Source of the DNA: Sphingomonadaceae bacterium PASS1
GTDB taxonomy: Bacteria > Pseudomonadota > Alphaproteobacteria > Sphingomonadales > Sphingomonadaceae
Direction: 5' to 3'
Assembly (NCBI GenBank): GCA_002255985.1
Contig: NKIR01000006.1
Coordinates: 62,001-126,000 of the forward strand
DNA: 64,000 bases
The notes beneath the pieces were generated by a model. The model did no database searches. It saw only the letters and a list, made by a program, of their open reading frames with translations, and had not been told where the DNA came from. Made by a program: the position numbers and the translations under genes. Shown here piece by piece: positions 45,224 through 55,178 of this stretch. Numbering within the stretch: the first letter of the stretch is position 1; each line of letters starts with the position of its first letter.

Positions 45224-45771
45224 GCGGGCGCCATCAAGCTGAATTGCGCACCTTTGCTGCAGATGGTGACGCCTTCGGGGTCCTCGGCAAGCGCAAGGTT
45301 GGCAAGCTCATAATAAACGGGCCGTGCGAGCTTTGCCCAAAGGCCGCCGCGCACATGCAAATAGGGCAGGCCATTGCGCATTTCGACGGCGTGGTCGGCA
45401 TCTGCGAAGACCAAATCATCGCTGTTCAATCGGAACGCGAGGGTCCGATCTTTGCCTTCGCCTTCACTTTGCAGCTCAACCGCGATGAAGGGGGCCTCAT
45501 CGACCGTAATGGACAGCTTTTGTTGGGGGGTTACAAGCCAGTGCTTTCCATCGGCGTCGCATAACAACAAACTCGAAAAAGCCCGGACCATTGCAGGGCG
45601 CTTGATTTCGCAACCCTGATGATACCATTTGCCGTCTGCAGCGATACGCATCTCGCTGTCGCCTGTTTGTTCAGGCGTCCAGCTTTCGACCGGCGGCAGC
45701 TTTCGCGCCGCCACAAGCTCGGCAATGTCCGAAAGGCTCAGGTTCGCAAGATCAGGGGCTTCGTAAGGCAT
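45220..45771 (-). CDS. DUF1285 protein
   Basis: A 183-residue cytoplasmic protein of the DUF1285 family. Recognisable are MRIAADGKWYHQGCEIKRPAMVRAFSSLL near residues 40-70, HWLVTPQQKLSITVDEAPFIAVEL, and YLHVRGGLWAKLARPVYYELANLAL near the C-terminus. The fold is known structurally for relatives as a two-domain beta-rich protein, but the function is not established. It is the first gene of the DUF1285-NUDIX-cca unit and overlaps the NUDIX start by 3 bases. Confidence 0.9.
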   Translation of the reverse strand: MPYEAPDLANLSLSDIAELVAARKLPPVESWTPEQTGDSEMRIAADGKWYHQGCEIKRPAMVRAFSSLLLCDADGKHWLVTPQQKLSITVDEAPFIAVELQSEGEGKDRTLAFRLNSDDLVFADADHAVEMRNGLPYLHVRGGLWAKLARPVYYELANLALAEDPEGVTICSKGAQFSLMAPA

Positions 45772-45809
45772 GGACCGGCGATACGGCTAAAGCGGACGGT
45801 CGTCAAAGC

Positions 45810-46289
45810 TTAGTCGGCTGGACCAAGCACGCCATGTTCAGGCAAGGCCAGCATTGCCGGGTTGCGCAGCAACAGTCGGCGCGGCTCCCAAGGGCCGGGC
45901 AAAGTCCAACGCGATGTGCCTTCAGCGGTAAATCCAAATCGCCCGTAATATTCAGGGTCACCAATCATCACCATCGGTGCATCATCTGCCTGCATTGCGT
46001 CGAGCATCATCTGCATAAGCCGCGTTCCAATGCCGCTATTCTGACGATGACTTGCGACCGCGACCGGGCCGACCAATATCAAGGCGGCGTCGCTGATGCG
46101 TGTTGGCCAACATTGAATGCTTCCCACAAGTTCTTCGCGGTCCAAGATGCCGAGCGACAAATGGTCAATGGCGTGCATGCCCTTGCGCAGCAGATAAGCG
46201 GTGCGTTGATGGCGGTCGAGGCCAAAGGCATCATCCAGTAGCGCGTCTAAAACGCCATCGGCAATGCTTGAGAGTGCTGTTGCTTGCAT
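45810..46289 (-). CDS. GNAT-family N-acetyltransferase
   Basis: A 159-residue acetyltransferase of the YhbS-like GNAT type. The acetyl-CoA loop is VAVASHRQNSGIGTRLMQMMLDAMQ (about 74-99; the usual R/Q-x-x-G-x-G/A is QNSGIG), and MVMIGDPEYYGRFGF is the typical C-terminal beta-strand block. The acceptor is unknown. It starts MQATALSSIADGV and reads toward DUF1285 with a 38-base gap, possibly in the same transcript. Confidence 0.88.
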   Translation of the reverse strand: MQATALSSIADGVLDALLDDAFGLDRHQRTAYLLRKGMHAIDHLSLGILDREELVGSIQCWPTRISDAALILVGPVAVASHRQNSGIGTRLMQMMLDAMQADDAPMVMIGDPEYYGRFGFTAEGTSRWTLPGPWEPRRLLLRNPAMLALPEHGVLGPAD

Positions 46290-46461
46290 GATTAATCAGA
46301 CGAGAGGGATGTCGAACGAAACATATGCGGGCGCCCTGTCATTGCAGCCAGCATTTGTCCAATCCATTATCGATGATCTTAACCTATCCTTTTGGCAAAT
46401 TGCGTTTGGCTGGAACATCGTTTAGCCTTATCCGGTTATAAAATGCAGCGCAGGAGAGAAT

Positions 46462-47322
46462 ATGGTGAACGAGCAAGACATTCCTCATGAGACCATGAAT
46501 GCGCAAACGCCCCCGGCGTCGTCGCAACAGGGTGGGCCTGTTCATAAGAAGATCGACTATTGGGGCTATCTTGTTTTGGCTGCCGGTATTGGCGCGTTCT
46601 CGTGGGGCCTTGTCTCTGCCGTTGGAACCGGTTGGGGGTATTGGGAGTATACATCCGGATTAAAGGGCGTGGCTGGTGCGTTTTTCTTAGGAATCGGCAC
46701 CATTTTAGCCGGCGCATTGCAAGGCTGGCGCGCGCGTAAAGCTATCAACCCGCCACCACGTGCGCGTCGATGGGTCGGCATGGTTGTTGCGCTGATATAT
46801 GTCGGGTGGGTTGGAACGTTTTTGATGGCGGGATTGACCGTGCCTGCGATCCACGATGTCTCAACGGATTTGGCAGACCCCCCGGCATTTCAGACCTTGG
46901 CATTGCGCACCGACAACCTCGACAATATTCCCGGCGCTGATGATAAAGATATGAGGGGCCTCACACCGCTGCAACGTTGGGCGGTGGTGCATCAAAAAGC
47001 TTATGGAGATATTCGCTCGGTACGCAGCAATGAACCCGTTCCCATGGTTATCGCCAAGGCGGAACGCCTTGCCAAAGCGCGTGGTTGGGATGTTGCGGTG
47101 TCCTTACCTGAAGAAGGGCGCTTTGAGGCAACCGAGACCAGCGCGTTCTTTAGGTTTAAGGATGATGTTGTGCTGCGCGTTCGTCCATCTGAAACCGGCG
47201 AGGGCAGCATTGTCGATATGCGATCAGTCAGCCGGGTTGGGATCAGCGATCTGGGTATGAATGCGAAGCGCGTTCGCGCGTTTCTTGCGGACTTAACAGG
47301 AACAGTAACGGCGGCGCGTTAA
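46462..47322 (+). CDS. DUF1499 protein with N-terminal membrane region
   Basis: A 286-residue protein with three N-terminal membrane helices (about 30-53, 65-88 and 103-125), then a soluble DUF1499 domain (about 140-284) with DPPAFQTLALRTDN, VSLPEEGRFEATETSAFFRFKDDVVLRVRP and DMRSVSRVGISDLGMNAKRVRAFLADL. The function of DUF1499 is not known. ATG 46462 follows GAGAGAAT. The 172-base gap upstream holds no gene that I can see. It converges on the sugar dehydrogenase with 15 bases between stops. Confidence 0.87.
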   Translation: MVNEQDIPHETMNAQTPPASSQQGGPVHKKIDYWGYLVLAAGIGAFSWGLVSAVGTGWGYWEYTSGLKGVAGAFFLGIGTILAGALQGWRARKAINPPPRARRWVGMVVALIYVGWVGTFLMAGLTVPAIHDVSTDLADPPAFQTLALRTDNLDNIPGADDKDMRGLTPLQRWAVVHQKAYGDIRSVRSNEPVPMVIAKAERLAKARGWDVAVSLPEEGRFEATETSAFFRFKDDVVLRVRPSETGEGSIVDMRSVSRVGISDLGMNAKRVRAFLADLTGTVTAAR

Positions 47323-47337
47323 GCGCCGCCGCACGGC

Positions 47338-48471
47338 TTACTTCTTTGGGGTAAGCTTCAGCAGGCGGCCCTGCGATCCGGCACGCTCGTCCTCAAGCAG
47401 CCAGATGGCGCCGTCTGGACCCTGTTCGACTTCACGAATGCGGGCGTCCATATTCCATTGGTCCGCCTTGATCGCGTTCTCACCGTCCAGTTTTACGCGG
47501 CCCAACGCTTTTGCGCCAAGGCCGCCTAAAAATGCGCTGCCCTTCCAATCCTTGAACATGTTGCCCGAATAAATCATCAGGCCGCCGGGCGAAATGGCAG
47601 GGTTCCAAAACACTTTTGGTGCTTCAAAACCATCGCCTGCCGAATGGTCGGGGATATCGCGGCCGTCATAGTGACTTCCGTTGGACACGATAGGATAGCC
47701 ATAATTGGCGGCCTTCTTGACAAGGTTCAGCTCGTCGCCACCCGCAGGTCCCATTTCCTGGTTCCACAAACGTCCCTGCGCATCAAACGCGATGCCCAGC
47801 GGATTGCGGTGTCCATAGGACCAGATTTGCGATTTCACGCGGCCTTGGTCGTAAAAGGGATTGTCCGATGGCACCATGCCGCCATCGGTCAGGCGGACGA
47901 TTTTGCCAAGATTTTGGTTGAGATCTTGGGCAGGGTCGAATTTCTGGCGCTCGCCGCTGCTGATGTACAGCATGCCATCGGGGCCAAATGCCAGACGGTG
48001 TCCGAAGTGCCCTTGGCCCGCAACCTTCGGTTCCTGACGCCAGATGATTTGGACGTCGGATAAGGTCGGGGTGTTACCTGACAGATCGAGCTTGCCGCGC
48101 GCGACAGCCGCGCCAAACCCGCCTTCGCCTGCTTCAGCAAAGCTGAGATAAACGAACTTGTTATGTGCAAAGTCGGGATGGACAATGACATCACCCAGGC
48201 CGCCTTGTCCGCCATAGGCGACTTCGGGCACGCCCGTGACGTCGACAGTTGCGTTGTCCTTTTTCCACAGCTTCAGCTTACCTTTTTTCTCGGTCACCAG
48301 CGCATATGGCGTGCCGGGAACGAATGTCATCGCCCAAGGCTCTTCAATATCCGCCATCACCGTGACATCGAACGGCTGCGATGCATGATCGGTGGGCGCT
48401 GCATCACTCACGGATGGCTGGCAGGCCGCTGCCAAAAAGGACGCGCCAATTAGGAACGATAATTTCGACAT
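47338..48471 (-). CDS. PQQ-dependent soluble aldose sugar dehydrogenase-type lipoprotein
   Basis: A 377-residue protein starting MSKLSFLIGASFLAAAC, with lipobox cysteine Cys17, so probably membrane-anchored in the periplasm. GAGGAG lies 9 bases before ATG 48471. The six-bladed beta-propeller of the GSDH/YliI family is clear: EPWAMTFVPGTPYALVTEKKGKL, GGQGGLGDVIVHPDF, GHFGHRLAFGPDGMLYISSGER, YGHRNPLGIAFDAQGRLWNQEMGPAGGDELN and WNPAISPGGLMIYSG. Relatives oxidise aldoses using PQQ and Ca2+; no PQQ synthesis gene is in the window. Confidence 0.9.
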   Translation of the reverse strand: MSKLSFLIGASFLAAACQPSVSDAAPTDHASQPFDVTVMADIEEPWAMTFVPGTPYALVTEKKGKLKLWKKDNATVDVTGVPEVAYGGQGGLGDVIVHPDFAHNKFVYLSFAEAGEGGFGAAVARGKLDLSGNTPTLSDVQIIWRQEPKVAGQGHFGHRLAFGPDGMLYISSGERQKFDPAQDLNQNLGKIVRLTDGGMVPSDNPFYDQGRVKSQIWSYGHRNPLGIAFDAQGRLWNQEMGPAGGDELNLVKKAANYGYPIVSNGSHYDGRDIPDHSAGDGFEAPKVFWNPAISPGGLMIYSGNMFKDWKGSAFLGGLGAKALGRVKLDGENAIKADQWNMDARIREVEQGPDGAIWLLEDERAGSQGRLLKLTPKK

Positions 48472-48520
48472 GTATAAAGGCTCCTCAAATATCCGCTTAA
48501 CGCAGTTGGGTACTGACCGG

Positions 48521-48547
48521 CTTATATGCAAGAGGCTTGCATATAAG
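48521..48547. promoter_or_regulatory. Perfect 27-base dyad between sugar dehydrogenase and rimP
   Basis: CTTATATGCAAG, AGG, CTTGCATATAAG: 12-base arms that are exact reverse complements, with a 3-base centre. It lies 50 bases upstream of the dehydrogenase start and 111 bases upstream of rimP. AT-rich arms and absence of a T-run argue for a protein-binding operator rather than a terminator. Confidence 0.6.
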
Positions 48548-48658
48548 AGAGTTCGGCGCTATACAGCTGTCATCCTTACATTGTGAGAACTTGGAAGGGT
48601 TAGCGCCACTAGGTGCTGGCAGCCAGAAGCTTTGCATGCCGTATAAGAAAGACTGAAT

Positions 48659-49219
48659 TTGCCTGACCTCAATACACTGACCGCGTTGATTGCACCAGAA
48701 GCAGAAGCGCTCGGCTTTGCGCTGGTGCGTGTCGCGTGGTTTGAAACCGGCGGGCAGGGCAGCGACGAGCCAACTTTGCAGGTGATGGCCGAGCGCCCCG
48801 ATACGCGGCAGCTTGGCATCGATGACTGTGCGGCGTTGTCGCACCGTATATCGGACAAATTTGACGAGCTTGACCCAATTGTCGAAGCGTACAGGCTTGA
48901 GGTAAGCTCGCCCGGCATCGACCGGCCATTGACCCGCCTTGCCGATTTTACCGATTGGGCAGGCCATGAGGTTAAGGTTGAGCTGGCCGAACCAATGGAT
49001 GGCCGCAAGAATATCCGTGGCGATATTGTTGGCGTCGACGGTGACAATGTTCATGTCGATGACCGCAAATCCGGACGACTGACATTCGCCTTTTCCAATA
49101 TGGGCAGCGCCAAGCTGCTCTTGACAGACCGCCTTATTGCGTCGACTGCCCCCATCAATAGCGATGGGGCCGACGAAGTTGAGGCAGACCCCATTCACGA
49201 CGAAGCACAGGAAGACTAA
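48659..49219 (+). CDS. rimP: Ribosome maturation factor RimP
   Basis: A 186-residue protein starting at TTG 48659 (MPDLNTLTALIAPEAEALGFALVRV); no ATG is available upstream in frame. RimP signatures are LTALIAPEAEALGFALVRV, IDDCAALSHRISDKFDELDPI and YRLEVSSPGIDRPLTRLADF. It helps mature the 30S subunit. It heads the nusA-infB operon, with nusA 4 bases downstream. The C-terminal SH3-like domain is normal, and an acidic tail EADPIHDEAQED ends it. Confidence 0.94.
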   Translation: MPDLNTLTALIAPEAEALGFALVRVAWFETGGQGSDEPTLQVMAERPDTRQLGIDDCAALSHRISDKFDELDPIVEAYRLEVSSPGIDRPLTRLADFTDWAGHEVKVELAEPMDGRKNIRGDIVGVDGDNVHVDDRKSGRLTFAFSNMGSAKLLLTDRLIASTAPINSDGADEVEADPIHDEAQED

Positions 49220-49223
49220 GAAC

Positions 49224-50867
49224 ATGGCTAACACGATTGCCGCGAACAAGGCTGAATTGCTTGCAATTGCCAATGCGGTTGCTGCCGAAAAGATGATCGA
49301 CAAGGCTATTGTCATTGAGGCGTTGGAAGAAGCCATCCAGCGCGCTGCCCGCGCACGATATGGCGCGGAAAATGACATTCGCGCAAAACTTGATACGCAG
49401 ACCGGCGATCTTCGCCTTTGGCGCGTTGTGGAAGTTGTCGAAGACGTCGAAGATTACTTCAAGCAAGTTGACCTGAAGCAAGCAGACAAGTTGCAAAAGG
49501 GCGCCGTTGTTGGCGACTTTATTGTTGACCCGCTGCCAGCAGTTGATCTGGGCCGTATCGATGCGCAGTCCGCAAAGCAGGTTATCTTCCAAAAGGTGCG
49601 CGATGCAGAGCGCGAGCGCCAGTTTGAAGAGTTTAAGGACCGCACGGGTGAAATCATCACCGGCGTCGTAAAGTCGGTCGAGTTCGGCCATGTCGTTGTC
49701 GACCTTGGCCGTGCTGAAGGCGTTATCCGCCGCGACCAGCAAATCCCGCGCGAAGTTGTGCGCGGTGGCGACCGCGTCCGGGCGCTGATTATGAAGGTGC
49801 AGCGCGAAAATCGTGGCCCGCAGATCCTGTTAAGCCGTGCGCATCCTGACTTCATGAAGAAGCTGTTTGCGCAGGAAGTTCCTGAAATTTACGACGGTGT
49901 CATTGAGATCAAGGCCGCCGCTCGTGACCCTGGCAGCCGCGCCAAAATTGGTGTTATCAGCCACGACAGCAGCATCGATCCCGTCGGCGCATGCGTTGGT
50001 ATGAAGGGTAGCCGCGTTCAGGCTGTCGTTCAGGAAATGCAGGGCGAGAAAATCGACATCATTCCATGGTCGGAAGATACAGCGACGTTCATCGTAAACG
50101 CACTGCAGCCTGCGACCGTAAGCCGCGTTGTCATCGACGAAGAAGAAGGCCGCATCGAAGTTGTCGTTCCTGACGATCAGTTGAGCCTTGCCATTGGCCG
50201 TCGTGGCCAGAACGTCCGTTTGGCTTCGCAGCTGACCGGCCGTGGTATCGACATCATGACCGAAGCGGAATCGAGCGAAAAGCGTCAGAAAGAATTCGTT
50301 GAGCGTTCGGAAATGTTTCAGCAAGAGCTGGATGTGGACGAAACCTTGGCGCAGCTTCTGGTTGCGGAAGGCTTTAGCGAACTTGAAGAAGTCGCTTATG
50401 TGGATCCGTCTGAAATCGCTGCCATCGAAGGCCTCGACGAAGGTCTGGCTGAAGAGCTTCAGAGCCGCGCACAAGAAGCGCTTGATCGCCGTGAGGAAGC
50501 TAACCGGACCGAACGCCGCGAATTGGGCGTTGAAGACGCACTGGCGGAACTCCCCGTTCTGACGGAAGCGATGCTTGTTGTACTGGGTAAGGCCGGCATC
50601 AAGACGCTTGATGATCTTGCTGATTTGGCGACCGACGAACTGATCCAGAAGGCACGTGAACCGCGCCGCAACGAACGTAGCGACCGCGAAATGCGCCGCA
50701 ATCGTACGGAGGATAAGGCTGGCGTCTTGGCGGTGTTCGGATTGTCCGAAGAACAGGGCAATGAAATCATCATGGCTGCACGCGCACACTGGTTCGACGA
50801 CGAAGAAAGCGCGCCAGAATCGGATATCATAGAGGAGGACGCGGTTGCAGCGGACGACTCCCAATGA
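49224..50867 (+). CDS. nusA: Transcription termination/antitermination factor NusA
   Basis: A 547-residue protein from ATG 49224 (MANTIAANKAELLAIANAVAAEKMIDKAIVIEALEEAIQ). It has the N-terminal RNA polymerase-binding domain, an S1 domain (TGEIITGVVKSVEFGHVVVDLGRAEGVI), two KH domains (GACVGMKGSRVQAVVQEMQGEKIDIIPW and LAIGRRGQNVRLASQL), and C-terminal HhH acidic repeats, ending in an acidic tail. It binds the transcribing polymerase and controls pausing and termination. The ylxR gene starts inside its last 23 bases. Confidence 0.97.
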   Translation: MANTIAANKAELLAIANAVAAEKMIDKAIVIEALEEAIQRAARARYGAENDIRAKLDTQTGDLRLWRVVEVVEDVEDYFKQVDLKQADKLQKGAVVGDFIVDPLPAVDLGRIDAQSAKQVIFQKVRDAERERQFEEFKDRTGEIITGVVKSVEFGHVVVDLGRAEGVIRRDQQIPREVVRGGDRVRALIMKVQRENRGPQILLSRAHPDFMKKLFAQEVPEIYDGVIEIKAAARDPGSRAKIGVISHDSSIDPVGACVGMKGSRVQAVVQEMQGEKIDIIPWSEDTATFIVNALQPATVSRVVIDEEEGRIEVVVPDDQLSLAIGRRGQNVRLASQLTGRGIDIMTEAESSEKRQKEFVERSEMFQQELDVDETLAQLLVAEGFSELEEVAYVDPSEIAAIEGLDEGLAEELQSRAQEALDRREEANRTERRELGVEDALAELPVLTEAMLVVLGKAGIKTLDDLADLATDELIQKAREPRRNERSDREMRRNRTEDKAGVLAVFGLSEEQGNEIIMAARAHWFDDEESAPESDIIEEDAVAADDSQ

Positions 50868-51555
50868 GAACCGACACTCCCCAATAAGGAAGTGCATATT
50901 GTCAGGTGAGCATGGGACTCGTGCCCAGCTCATCCGGCTTGCCCTCGGTCCCGATGGCAGCATCGCGCCTGATCTGTTTGTCAAGGCCCCGGGCCGTGGT
51001 GCGTGGATTGGCGTATCCGGAGCGGAACTGACGAAGGCGCAGGAGAAGGGCAAGCTTGCCGGCTTGCTGCGCCGTGCCTTCAAAACCGACAAGATTGACA
51101 TCATTGATGACCTGAGCGGTCGCATCGACCGTGGCCTTGAAAAGGCATTTCTCGACCGGCTTGGCTTGGAAGCGCGGGCAGGGCACCTTATCTTAGGTGC
51201 TGAGAAGATCGATTCTGCATCACGCAGCGGGCAGGTCCGTTTGCTTTTGCATGCTGCCGATGCCAGCGCCGACGGCAGTGGCAAGCGCGACCAAGCCTGG
51301 CGCGTTGGTGAAAATGCCGAAGGGACCGGCAAAGGTGGCCTGAAGCTGCCTGTCGACCGTGACGCATTGTCTGGAGCGCTTGGACGGTCAAATGCCGTTC
51401 ATGTCGCATTGATTGACCAAAAAGCGGCCGATAGGGTGATGCATCATCTTGGACGCTGGCTAAATTTCAAAGGATGCAGTAATGCGCCCTTCGATTCCGC
51501 AGCTTCGGTTGCGGACGTGCGGGGCCATATTTCTGACGTCTCCGCAATTGATTGA
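50845..51555 (+). CDS. YlxR (DUF448) RNA-binding protein with C-terminal extension
   Basis: A 236-residue protein starting at TTG 50845, 7 bases after AGGAGGAC, overlapping the nusA end. The YlxR/DUF448 part (about 10-90) is RKCILSGEHGTRAQLIRLALGPDGSIAPDLFVKAPGRGAWIG. A second part (about 95-200) resembles an L7Ae/ribosomal-protein-like fold: FLDRLGLEARAGHLILGAEKI and ALGRSNAVHVALIDQKAADRVMHHL. This fused form is common in alphaproteobacteria. The protein is thought to bind RNA, and its place between nusA and infB is conserved. Confidence 0.88.
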   Translation: MQRTTPNENRHSPIRKCILSGEHGTRAQLIRLALGPDGSIAPDLFVKAPGRGAWIGVSGAELTKAQEKGKLAGLLRRAFKTDKIDIIDDLSGRIDRGLEKAFLDRLGLEARAGHLILGAEKIDSASRSGQVRLLLHAADASADGSGKRDQAWRVGENAEGTGKGGLKLPVDRDALSGALGRSNAVHVALIDQKAADRVMHHLGRWLNFKGCSNAPFDSAASVADVRGHISDVSAID

Positions 51556-51576
51556 GTAAGGACGGGTTCTGTTTCG

Positions 51577-54111
51577 ATGAGTGATGATACCAACAATAAA
51601 CCGACATTAACGCGCAAGCCGCTCACTTTGAGCCGCTCGCTCGAGTCTGGTGAAGTCAAACAGACCTTTAGCCATGGCCGCACAAATAAAGTTGTTGTCG
51701 AGGTTAAGCGCAAAAAGCTTGTCGGTAAGCCCGGTTACGCGCCTGAGGCTGAAGTAGCCGCTCCGCCCCCACCTCCGCCACCCCCCGCTGTGCCTTTAGC
51801 GGCCACACCTGTGTCGGCTCCGGTCGCTCCAGCGCCGCGTTCAACGGGCAATGACATGCTTAGCCGTCAGGAACGTCAGGCAAAGCTCCTTCGCGAAGCG
51901 GAAGAAGCGCGTTTGGGAATGCTGGAAGAAAGCAGCCGCCGTGAAGCCGAACAGCGTGCACAGCGCGCCGAAGACGAGCGCCAACGTGCGCAAGCCAATC
52001 GTGAAGAAGCCGCCGCTCCGCCCCCGCCGCCAGCTGCAGCAGCGCCTGTCGAGCCTGAAACATTTGAACCTGTTGTTGAAGAAGCCAACAAGGATGGCGC
52101 AGCGCCTGCGCCGCGTCGCTTTACACCCGTTGAAGCGCCCAAGCGTCCGGAGCGCGAGCGTGAAGAAGTTAAGAAGGCTCCGCATCGTCCAACCCGTGGC
52201 GCCGCGGATGATCGTCGCCAGTCGGGCAAGCTTACCGTCACCCGCGCGCTTGAGGGCGATGATGGTGCACGAGCACGTTCACTCGCTGCGCTGAAGCGTG
52301 CGCGTGAAAAGGAAAAGCGTTTGCATGGCGGTGGTAACCGTCAGGCACAGGTCAAGCAGACCCGTGACGTCGTTGTCCCTGAAACAATTACCGTTCAGGA
52401 ACTGGCCAACCGTATGGCTGAAAAGGGCAGTGACCTGGTCAAGGCCCTGTTCAAAATGGGCATGCCCGTCACCATCAACGAGACAATCGATCAAGATACG
52501 GCGGAATTGCTCGTTGAAGAGTTTGGCCACAACATCACTCGCGTTTCCGACGCTGACGTCGACATCGTTCATGACGAAGATGTTGACGCCCCAGAAACGT
52601 TGAAGGCGCGTCCGCCTGTCGTGACGGTCATGGGCCATGTCGACCATGGTAAGACATCGCTACTTGATGCCTTGCGCGGCGCAAATGTCGTGTCGGGTGA
52701 AGCTGGCGGTATTACGCAGCATATTGGTGCCTATCAGGTGAAGGCAAAGGATGGCTCGCTCATCACCTTCCTCGATACACCGGGCCATGAAGCGTTCACA
52801 CAAATGCGCCAGCGCGGTGCGTCGGTTACCGATATTGTCATTCTGGTGGTTGCAGCAGACGACGGCCTTATGCCGCAGACGATCGAAGCCATTAAGCATG
52901 CCAAGGCAGCCAATGTGCCGATGATTGTTGCGATCAACAAGATCGATAAGGAAGGCGCCAACCCACAGAAGGTGCGTGAGCGTCTGCTGGAGCATGAAGT
53001 CGTGGTCGAAGCGATGGGCGGCGATGTTCAGGACGTGGAAGTCTCCGCGCTCAAGAAAACCGGCTTGGACGATTTGCTCGACAAGTTGGCGCTTCAGGCC
53101 GAAGTTATGGAACTCAAGTCCAACCCTGATCGTGCGGCGGAAGCCGTTGTGGTCGAGGCACAGCTTGATAAGGGCCGCGGCGCCGTTGCGACCGTGCTGG
53201 TAAAGCGCGGCACGTTGAAGCGTGGCGATATCTTCGTTGTTGGCGCAGAAAGCGGCAAGGTCCGCGCGTTGATTAATGACAAGGGCCAACAGGTGTCCGA
53301 CGCGGGCCCCGCAACGCCTGTCGAAGTGCTCGGCCTAACGGGTGTGCCATCTGCTGGTGACGTCTTGACTGTCGTGGAAAACGAAGCGCGTGCCCGCGAA
53401 GTTGCCCTGTACCGTAAGGAACAGTCCACCAAGGTGCGTACGGCGCAAGTCACGCTAAATCTTGAAAACCTGTTTGATAATTTGTCTGCCACGCGGGCGA
53501 AGGAATATCCTGTCGTCATCAAGGGCGATGTGCAGGGTTCGGTTGAAGCCATTGTGACGGCGCTCAACAATATCTCCACAGATGAGATCAAGGTTCGCGT
53601 TCTGTTGGCTGGCGTTGGCGGTATCACGGAATCGGATATGCTGCTTGCTGCCGCGTCCAATGCGCCGCTGATTGGCTTTAACGTGCGTCCGAACAGTAAG
53701 GCTGCGGCGCTTGCGAAACGTGACCGGGTCCGGTTGAAGTATTTCGATGTGATTTATCATCTGACCGCAGACATCGCCAAGGAAATGGCGGGCGAGCTTG
53801 GTCCGGAAATCATCGAAACCGTCGTCGGACGTGCAGAGGTCAAGGACGTGTTCAAGTCTGGCAAGCGCGACAAGGCCGCTGGTTTGCTGGTCACCGAAGG
53901 CATCATCAAAAAGGGTCTTCATGCACGTCTTACCCGCGAAGACGTCATCGTGTCGAAAACCACGATTGCCTCGCTCCGCCGTTTCAAGGACAATATCGAC
54001 GAAGTTCGTGCTGGTCTCGAATGTGGTGTCGTGTTGGCGGACACCAACGACGTCAAGGCAGGCGATATGCTCGAGGTCTTTGAAGTCGAGGAACGTGAAC
54101 GGACGTTGTGA
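51577..54111 (+). CDS. infB: Translation initiation factor IF-2
   Basis: An 844-residue GTPase that places initiator tRNA on the ribosome. The N-terminal IF2-associated segment ([24 protein letters not shown]) is followed by a proline-rich block and a long charged Ala/Arg/Glu helix region (about 60-270), then the G domain with GHVDHGKT (353-360), DTPGHEAF and NKID. Domains II-IV follow, including [14 protein letters not shown] and the C-terminal tRNA-binding domain ending EVEERERTL. The length is typical of alphaproteobacterial IF-2. Confidence 0.97.
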   Translation: MSDDTNNKPTLTRKPLTLSRSLESGEVKQTFSHGRTNKVVVEVKRKKLVGKPGYAPEAEVAAPPPPPPPPAVPLAATPVSAPVAPAPRSTGNDMLSRQERQAKLLREAEEARLGMLEESSRREAEQRAQRAEDERQRAQANREEAAAPPPPPAAAAPVEPETFEPVVEEANKDGAAPAPRRFTPVEAPKRPEREREEVKKAPHRPTRGAADDRRQSGKLTVTRALEGDDGARARSLAALKRAREKEKRLHGGGNRQAQVKQTRDVVVPETITVQELANRMAEKGSDLVKALFKMGMPVTINETIDQDTAELLVEEFGHNITRVSDADVDIVHDEDVDAPETLKARPPVVTVMGHVDHGKTSLLDALRGANVVSGEAGGITQHIGAYQVKAKDGSLITFLDTPGHEAFTQMRQRGASVTDIVILVVAADDGLMPQTIEAIKHAKAANVPMIVAINKIDKEGANPQKVRERLLEHEVVVEAMGGDVQDVEVSALKKTGLDDLLDKLALQAEVMELKSNPDRAAEAVVVEAQLDKGRGAVATVLVKRGTLKRGDIFVVGAESGKVRALINDKGQQVSDAGPATPVEVLGLTGVPSAGDVLTVVENEARAREVALYRKEQSTKVRTAQVTLNLENLFDNLSATRAKEYPVVIKGDVQGSVEAIVTALNNISTDEIKVRVLLAGVGGITESDMLLAAASNAPLIGFNVRPNSKAAALAKRDRVRLKYFDVIYHLTADIAKEMAGELGPEIIETVVGRAEVKDVFKSGKRDKAAGLLVTEGIIKKGLHARLTREDVIVSKTTIASLRRFKDNIDEVRAGLECGVVLADTNDVKAGDMLEVFEVEERERTL

Positions 54112-54140
54112 GCTTAGCTCAATCCTGAAAGGGGAGCTGT

Positions 54141-54560
54141 ATGGCCAAGCATAACGACACTGGTACCGAGGGCCGTTCTGTGCGGTTGCTACGCGTAGGC
54201 GAACAATTCCGGCACATATTGTCGGAACTGCTCGCGCGCGGCGAAGTGCATGACGATGTCCTTAACAGCCACAGCGTCAGCGTGACCGAAGTGCGTATGT
54301 CACCTGATTTGCGCCATGCAACGGCATTCATTAAGCCGCTGTTGGGCGCAAATGAAGAAAAGGTGCTGAAGGCACTGCGCACCAACACGGCGTTCTTCCA
54401 AAAGGAAGTCGCCTCGCGGGTGAGCATGAAATATGCGGCCAAGCTGAAATTTCTGGCCGATGATAGCTTCGACCAAGCCACGCATATCGAAGGCTTGTTG
54501 GCGCAGCCCAAGGTGCAACAAGATTTGACCGACAATGCGGACGGCGACGACGCAGAATAA
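54141..54560 (+). CDS. rbfA: Ribosome-binding factor A
   Basis: A 139-residue KH-like factor for 30S maturation in the cold and at late assembly. It opens [29 protein letters not shown] and has [24 protein letters not shown] and [23 protein letters not shown], the RbfA signature. GAAAGGGG precedes its ATG. The stop overlaps the tdk start by one base (TAATG), so tdk is coupled to it. Confidence 0.95.
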   Translation: MAKHNDTGTEGRSVRLLRVGEQFRHILSELLARGEVHDDVLNSHSVSVTEVRMSPDLRHATAFIKPLLGANEEKVLKALRTNTAFFQKEVASRVSMKYAAKLKFLADDSFDQATHIEGLLAQPKVQQDLTDNADGDDAE

Positions 54561-55141
54561 TGGCCAAGTTATACTTCTACTACGCGTCGATGAACGCAGG
54601 CAAATCGACGACATTGCTGCAGGCCGCATTCAATTATGGCGAGCGCGGCATGCAGGTGATGTTGTGGACCGCCGCTATTGATGACCGCCCGGGTTTTGGC
54701 GCCATCAGCTCACGCATTGGTCTCGCAGGCGATGCGAGCCGCTTTGAAAGCGACACGGACATCGAAAGCGCAGTCCTCGGCAAGCACGCAGAAACGCCGC
54801 TTGCGTGCGTGCTGATCGACGAGGCGCAGTTTTTGACCAAAGAACAGGTTTGGCAGGCTGCAAGCATAGCCGACAAGGCCGGTATTCCGGTCGTTTGCTA
54901 TGGCTTGCGCACGGATTTTCAGGGCGAGCTTTTCCCCGGCTCCGCTGCATTGCTGGGCATCGCGGACAGCCTAGTTGAATTAAAAGGCGTATGTGACTGC
55001 GGCCGCAAAGCGACGATGAATTTGCGCGTTGATGAGACCGGCAAAGCCGTTGTCGATGGCGCTCAAACCGAAATTGGCGGCGACGATCGTTATGTCGCGA
55101 TGTGCCGAAAGCATTTTAACGAAGCGCGCGGCTTAGGCTGA
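54560..55141 (+). CDS. tdk: Thymidine kinase
   Basis: A 193-residue type II thymidine kinase. Walker A is SMNAGKSTTLLQAAFNYGERG (about 10-30), the Asp-Glu switch is VLIDEAQFLTKEQV, YGLRTDFQGELFPGSAAL contains the lasso region, and VCDCGRKATMNLR with a later CRKHF gives a partial structural zinc site. It phosphorylates thymidine for salvage. The gene is coupled to rbfA by a TAATG overlap inside a ribosome-assembly operon, an unrelated but probably stable placement. Confidence 0.95.
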   Translation: MAKLYFYYASMNAGKSTTLLQAAFNYGERGMQVMLWTAAIDDRPGFGAISSRIGLAGDASRFESDTDIESAVLGKHAETPLACVLIDEAQFLTKEQVWQAASIADKAGIPVVCYGLRTDFQGELFPGSAALLGIADSLVELKGVCDCGRKATMNLRVDETGKAVVDGAQTEIGGDDRYVAMCRKHFNEARGLG

Positions 55142-55178
55142 CTTTTCATTTGCCGTTCATCCAGAAAGGCATATCGTC

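Noticed and set aside
46290-46461. Possible tRNA or small RNA gene before the DUF1499 gene
   Set aside because: No cloverleaf, no TTCGA loop and no terminator could be made out; it is probably only a promoter region.
49830-51332. A 500-residue open frame opposite nusA/ylxR
   Set aside because: It is antisense to two clear genes, with no domain that I recognise.
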